NCBI RefSeq assembly: GCF_005938225.1
Contig: NZ_VCPC01000003.1
Coordinates: 124,001 to 188,000 of the forward strand
DNA length: 64,000 nucleotides
DNA from: Arenibacterium halophilum
GTDB lineage: Bacteria > Pseudomonadota > Alphaproteobacteria > Rhodobacterales > Rhodobacteraceae
Direction: 5' to 3'
Shown: in pieces, positions 62,099 through 64,000 of the stretch
How positions within the stretch are numbered: position 1 is the first letter of the stretch
Layout: every line of letters begins with the position of its first letter
Translations under genes and position numbers: made by a program
The notes under the pieces: model-generated
Database searches by the model: none
What the model was told of the DNA's origin: nothing
What the model saw: the letters and a program-made list of their open reading frames with translations, nothing else

Positions 62099-62728
62099 TT
62101 ACAGCAGCGCGCTGGGGCGTTCGCGGATGTTGTCGCGCCACGTCAGCGTGGCCTTATGTGTCTCGGGAACGCGCATCTTGATGACGCGGGCGAATTCGAC
62201 AAAGACAAACGCGGTGATGTCGGCCAGCGTGAAGTGATCGGCCGCCAGAAACGGGCTTTCGCCCAGCCGCCCCTCGAGCAGGTCGAAAAACACGGCGGTC
62301 CGCGTCAGCCCACGCTCGGCCAGCTCGGGGATTTGTGCGTGGTTCGTCGGGCCGGGCAGGGCGCGATCCTTCATATGCGGGTTGGAATTGCGCAGCGCCT
62401 CGGCAATGGGCTGGCCGCCCTGCTGTTCCGCAATCGCGTTCCACATCAGCACCTGCCCCTTTTCCTCGGGGGTGCGTCCCATCAGCGGCGGTTCGGGTTG
62501 AAAAGCCTCGAGGTAGGCGGCGATCCCAAGGTTCTCTGTCAGTGTCGCCCCGCCTGCCGTGACCAGAACGGGCAGGGTGGCGCGCGGGTTCACGGCCAGA
62601 AACTCAGGTGCCATCTGCTCGCCGTTGGCGATCGAAACCTCGTGGGTTTCGATGGTCAGCCCCTTTTCGGCGATGAACATCCGGGCGCGGCGTGGGCTGG
62701 GCGCGGTGGAACAGTCGTAGAAAATCAT
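62099..62728 (-). CDS. Glutathione S-transferase
   Basis: 209 residues. N-terminal thioredoxin-like domain (about 1-80) with FYDCSTAPSPRRARMFIAEKGL and NPRATLPVLVTAGGATLTENLGIAAYL; all-helical C-terminal domain ending FTLADITAFVFVEFARVI. Ser/Cys in YDCSTAPS is the candidate thiol-activating residue. It conjugates or reduces electrophiles. AAGGGAGGACGATTC precedes ATG 62728. Three bases separate its stop from that of the methyltransferase. Confidence 0.92.
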   Translation of the reverse strand: MIFYDCSTAPSPRRARMFIAEKGLTIETHEVSIANGEQMAPEFLAVNPRATLPVLVTAGGATLTENLGIAAYLEAFQPEPPLMGRTPEEKGQVLMWNAIAEQQGGQPIAEALRNSNPHMKDRALPGPTNHAQIPELAERGLTRTAVFFDLLEGRLGESPFLAADHFTLADITAFVFVEFARVIKMRVPETHKATLTWRDNIRERPSALL

Positions 62729-62798
62729 GAATCGTCCTCCCTTGGGCAGCTTTCCCGCTTTGCGCAGCCAGAGCAAGGCCCGCGCAAATGCCGTTGCG

Positions 62799-63935
62799 TC
62801 ACGTCAACAGCGCATTGGCGGCCCGGGCAATGACCAGTTCTTCGTCGGTGGGAATGACTAGGATACGTGCAGCGCCGGTCCCGATGTCCTGCGCATTCGC
62901 GTCATTGGCGGGGCCGTCGATTTCCAGCCCCAGAAACGCCAGCCCTTCGACCGCGCGCGCGCGGATCGCCCCGGCATTTTCGCCAACCCCACCGCAGAAC
63001 ACCAGCGCGTCGATCCCGCCCAGCGTCGCCGCCATCGCTCCGATCTCGCGCCGCAGCCGTTCGATGTAGTACTCCAGCGCCTGCGCCGCCTCGGGCACGT
63101 CACTTTCCAGCAGCGTGCGCATATCATGGCTGATGCCCGACAGCCCCAGCATCCCGCTTTGGCGGTACAGAAGGTCGGTCAGTTCAGGCGCGCCCAGGCC
63201 CTGATCCAGCAGATACAGGATCACGCCCGGGTCGATCTGGCCGCAGCGCGTGCCCATCGCCAGCCCGTCAAGCGCCGAAAACCCCATCGTCGTGCTGATG
63301 GATCGCCCGTTGCGAAGCCCACAAAGCGACGCACCATTGCCCAGATGCGCAATGATCACGCGCCCGGCGGCAAGGCCAGGCTCGTTCTGGCGCAGCACGC
63401 CCGAGATATAATCGTAGCTGAGCCCGTGAAATCCATAGCGACGGATACCCCGCTCGTAATAGGCGCGCGGCAGCCCGTAGGTGTCATTGGCAAAGGCATG
63501 GCCCTGATGAAAGGCGGTGTCGAAACATCCGACCTGCACGGCATCGGGAAAGGCAGCCTGCGCGGCACTCACGGCCGCAAGGTTGTGTGGTTGATGCAGC
63601 GGAGCCAGCGGGATCAGCCCGGCGAGCGTTTGCAGCACATCCGGCGTCAACTCCATAGGAGCGGAGAAATCCGGCCCGCCATGCACGATACGATGGCCCA
63701 CCGCCGCCACACGGCCGCCCCCCAGCATAGGCCGGATGGTGACAAGAATCGCTTGAACCGCGTTGGCATGGTCGCTGGCATCGATGGCGGTGGATGTTCC
63801 ATCCACCTTTAATCTGGCATCGCCGCCGATCCGCTCGACCTGACCCGCGCCCACCAGATCGGGCGCAACAGCCTGCGTGTAGACCGCGAATTTGATCGAC
63901 GAACTGCCCGCATTCAGCGTCAGGATTGCGCTCAT
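62799..63935 (-). CDS. ackA: Acetate kinase
   Basis: 378 residues, slightly short of the usual 395-400 but complete in motifs: LTLNAGSSSIKFAVY, HRIVHGGPDFS, FDTAFHQ, HLGNGASLCGLRNGRSISTTMGFS and GTRCGQIDPGVILYLL. It makes acetyl phosphate and ADP from acetate and ATP, or the reverse. Its ATG overlaps the stop of the upstream gene (ATGA), which looks like phosphate acetyltransferase; the two form the Pta-AckA route. Confidence 0.95.
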   Translation of the reverse strand: MSAILTLNAGSSSIKFAVYTQAVAPDLVGAGQVERIGGDARLKVDGTSTAIDASDHANAVQAILVTIRPMLGGGRVAAVGHRIVHGGPDFSAPMELTPDVLQTLAGLIPLAPLHQPHNLAAVSAAQAAFPDAVQVGCFDTAFHQGHAFANDTYGLPRAYYERGIRRYGFHGLSYDYISGVLRQNEPGLAAGRVIIAHLGNGASLCGLRNGRSISTTMGFSALDGLAMGTRCGQIDPGVILYLLDQGLGAPELTDLLYRQSGMLGLSGISHDMRTLLESDVPEAAQALEYYIERLRREIGAMAATLGGIDALVFCGGVGENAGAIRARAVEGLAFLGLEIDGPANDANAQDIGTGAARILVIPTDEELVIARAANALLT

Positions 63936-64000
63936 ACCCCGCCCCCATGCGCCGCGTTCAGTGCCGCCACCGCGCAGGATGCCAGCCGCGCGTGTTCGTC
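63932..64000 (-). CDS. 3' end of probable phosphate acetyltransferase
   Basis: Only the last 22 codons are in the window (DEHARLASCAVAALNAAHGG, then two residues and TGA). The frame is open to the window edge and the stop overlaps the ackA ATG. The Ala-rich ending fits PTA_PTB-family enzymes such as the bifunctional enoyl-CoA hydratase/phosphate acetyltransferase, and the partner gene ackA supports it. The call is mostly from context. Confidence 0.5.
   Translation of the reverse strand, partial: DEHARLASCAVAALNAAHGGGV

Overview
The window is GC-rich and densely coded. It looks like a chromosomal or large-replicon segment of an alphaproteobacterium, most likely Rhodobacteraceae (Roseobacter/Paracoccus type). 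Grounds: the general protein style, a pair of DUF1127 small proteins, a TctCBA transporter, a pimeloyl-type acyl-CoA dehydrogenase pair, a direct-repeat LexA box of the alphaproteobacterial form (GTTC-N7-GTTC), and intergenic GAGTATTTG-type elements that I recall from this family. The placement is inferred from content; no rRNA or other marker is present. I see no tRNA, rRNA, CRISPR array, insertion sequence or phage gene.

Layout. 1-13.3 kb: the distal part of a type VI secretion (T6SS) locus (PAAR, FHA/TagH, TssK, TssL with an OmpA domain, TssM, TagF, phosphatase PppA, facing kinase PpkA, then an OmpA-like lipoprotein-type protein and a membrane-anchored M15 peptidoglycan peptidase). This is a threonine-phosphorylation-controlled T6SS; sheath, tube and baseplate genes other than tssK must lie to the left. 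13.3-16.0 kb: a two-gene DNA repair operon (radical SAM protein plus UdgX-type uracil-DNA-binding fusion) with a LexA box on its start. 16.0-18.4 kb: a secreted caspase/Sel1-repeat protein and an unknown exported protein with a duplicated 3' end. 18.4-22.0 kb: MarR regulator, 4-hydroxybenzoate hydroxylase PobA, a DMT exporter and two DUF1127 proteins.

22.1-27.7 kb: GntR regulator, class I amidotransferase, cytochrome P450 and a glutamine-synthetase-like ligase, which together look like an amine-catabolic module built on gamma-glutamylation, followed by an FkbM-like methyltransferase. 27.7-35.8 kb: an IclR-aminotransferase operon divergent from tctCBA-aldehyde dehydrogenase-Tm-1-like protein. 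Uptake, transamination to an aldehyde and oxidation to an acid would make one pathway. 36.1-43.2 kb: a beta-oxidation operon (FadJ/PimF-like, PimC/PimD-like, thioesterase, enoyl-CoA hydratase, acyl-CoA ligase).

43.2-52.1 kb: rpe, then a tightly overlapping nine-gene minus-strand operon (four glycosyltransferases, histidine phosphatase, polysaccharide deacetylase, SAM methyltransferase, DUF1045 protein, SDR) ending at a 25-bp perfect inverted repeat. 52.4-55.1 kb: a large MscS channel and an unknown small protein. 55.4-61.4 kb: a peptide-type ABC importer. 61.6-64.0 kb: a methyltransferase paralogous to the one in the glycan operon, a glutathione S-transferase, acetate kinase and the very end of a probable phosphate acetyltransferase.

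Strongest leads for new biology: the SOS-controlled radical SAM/UdgX pair, the P450/gamma-glutamyl amine module, and the nine-gene glycan operon.
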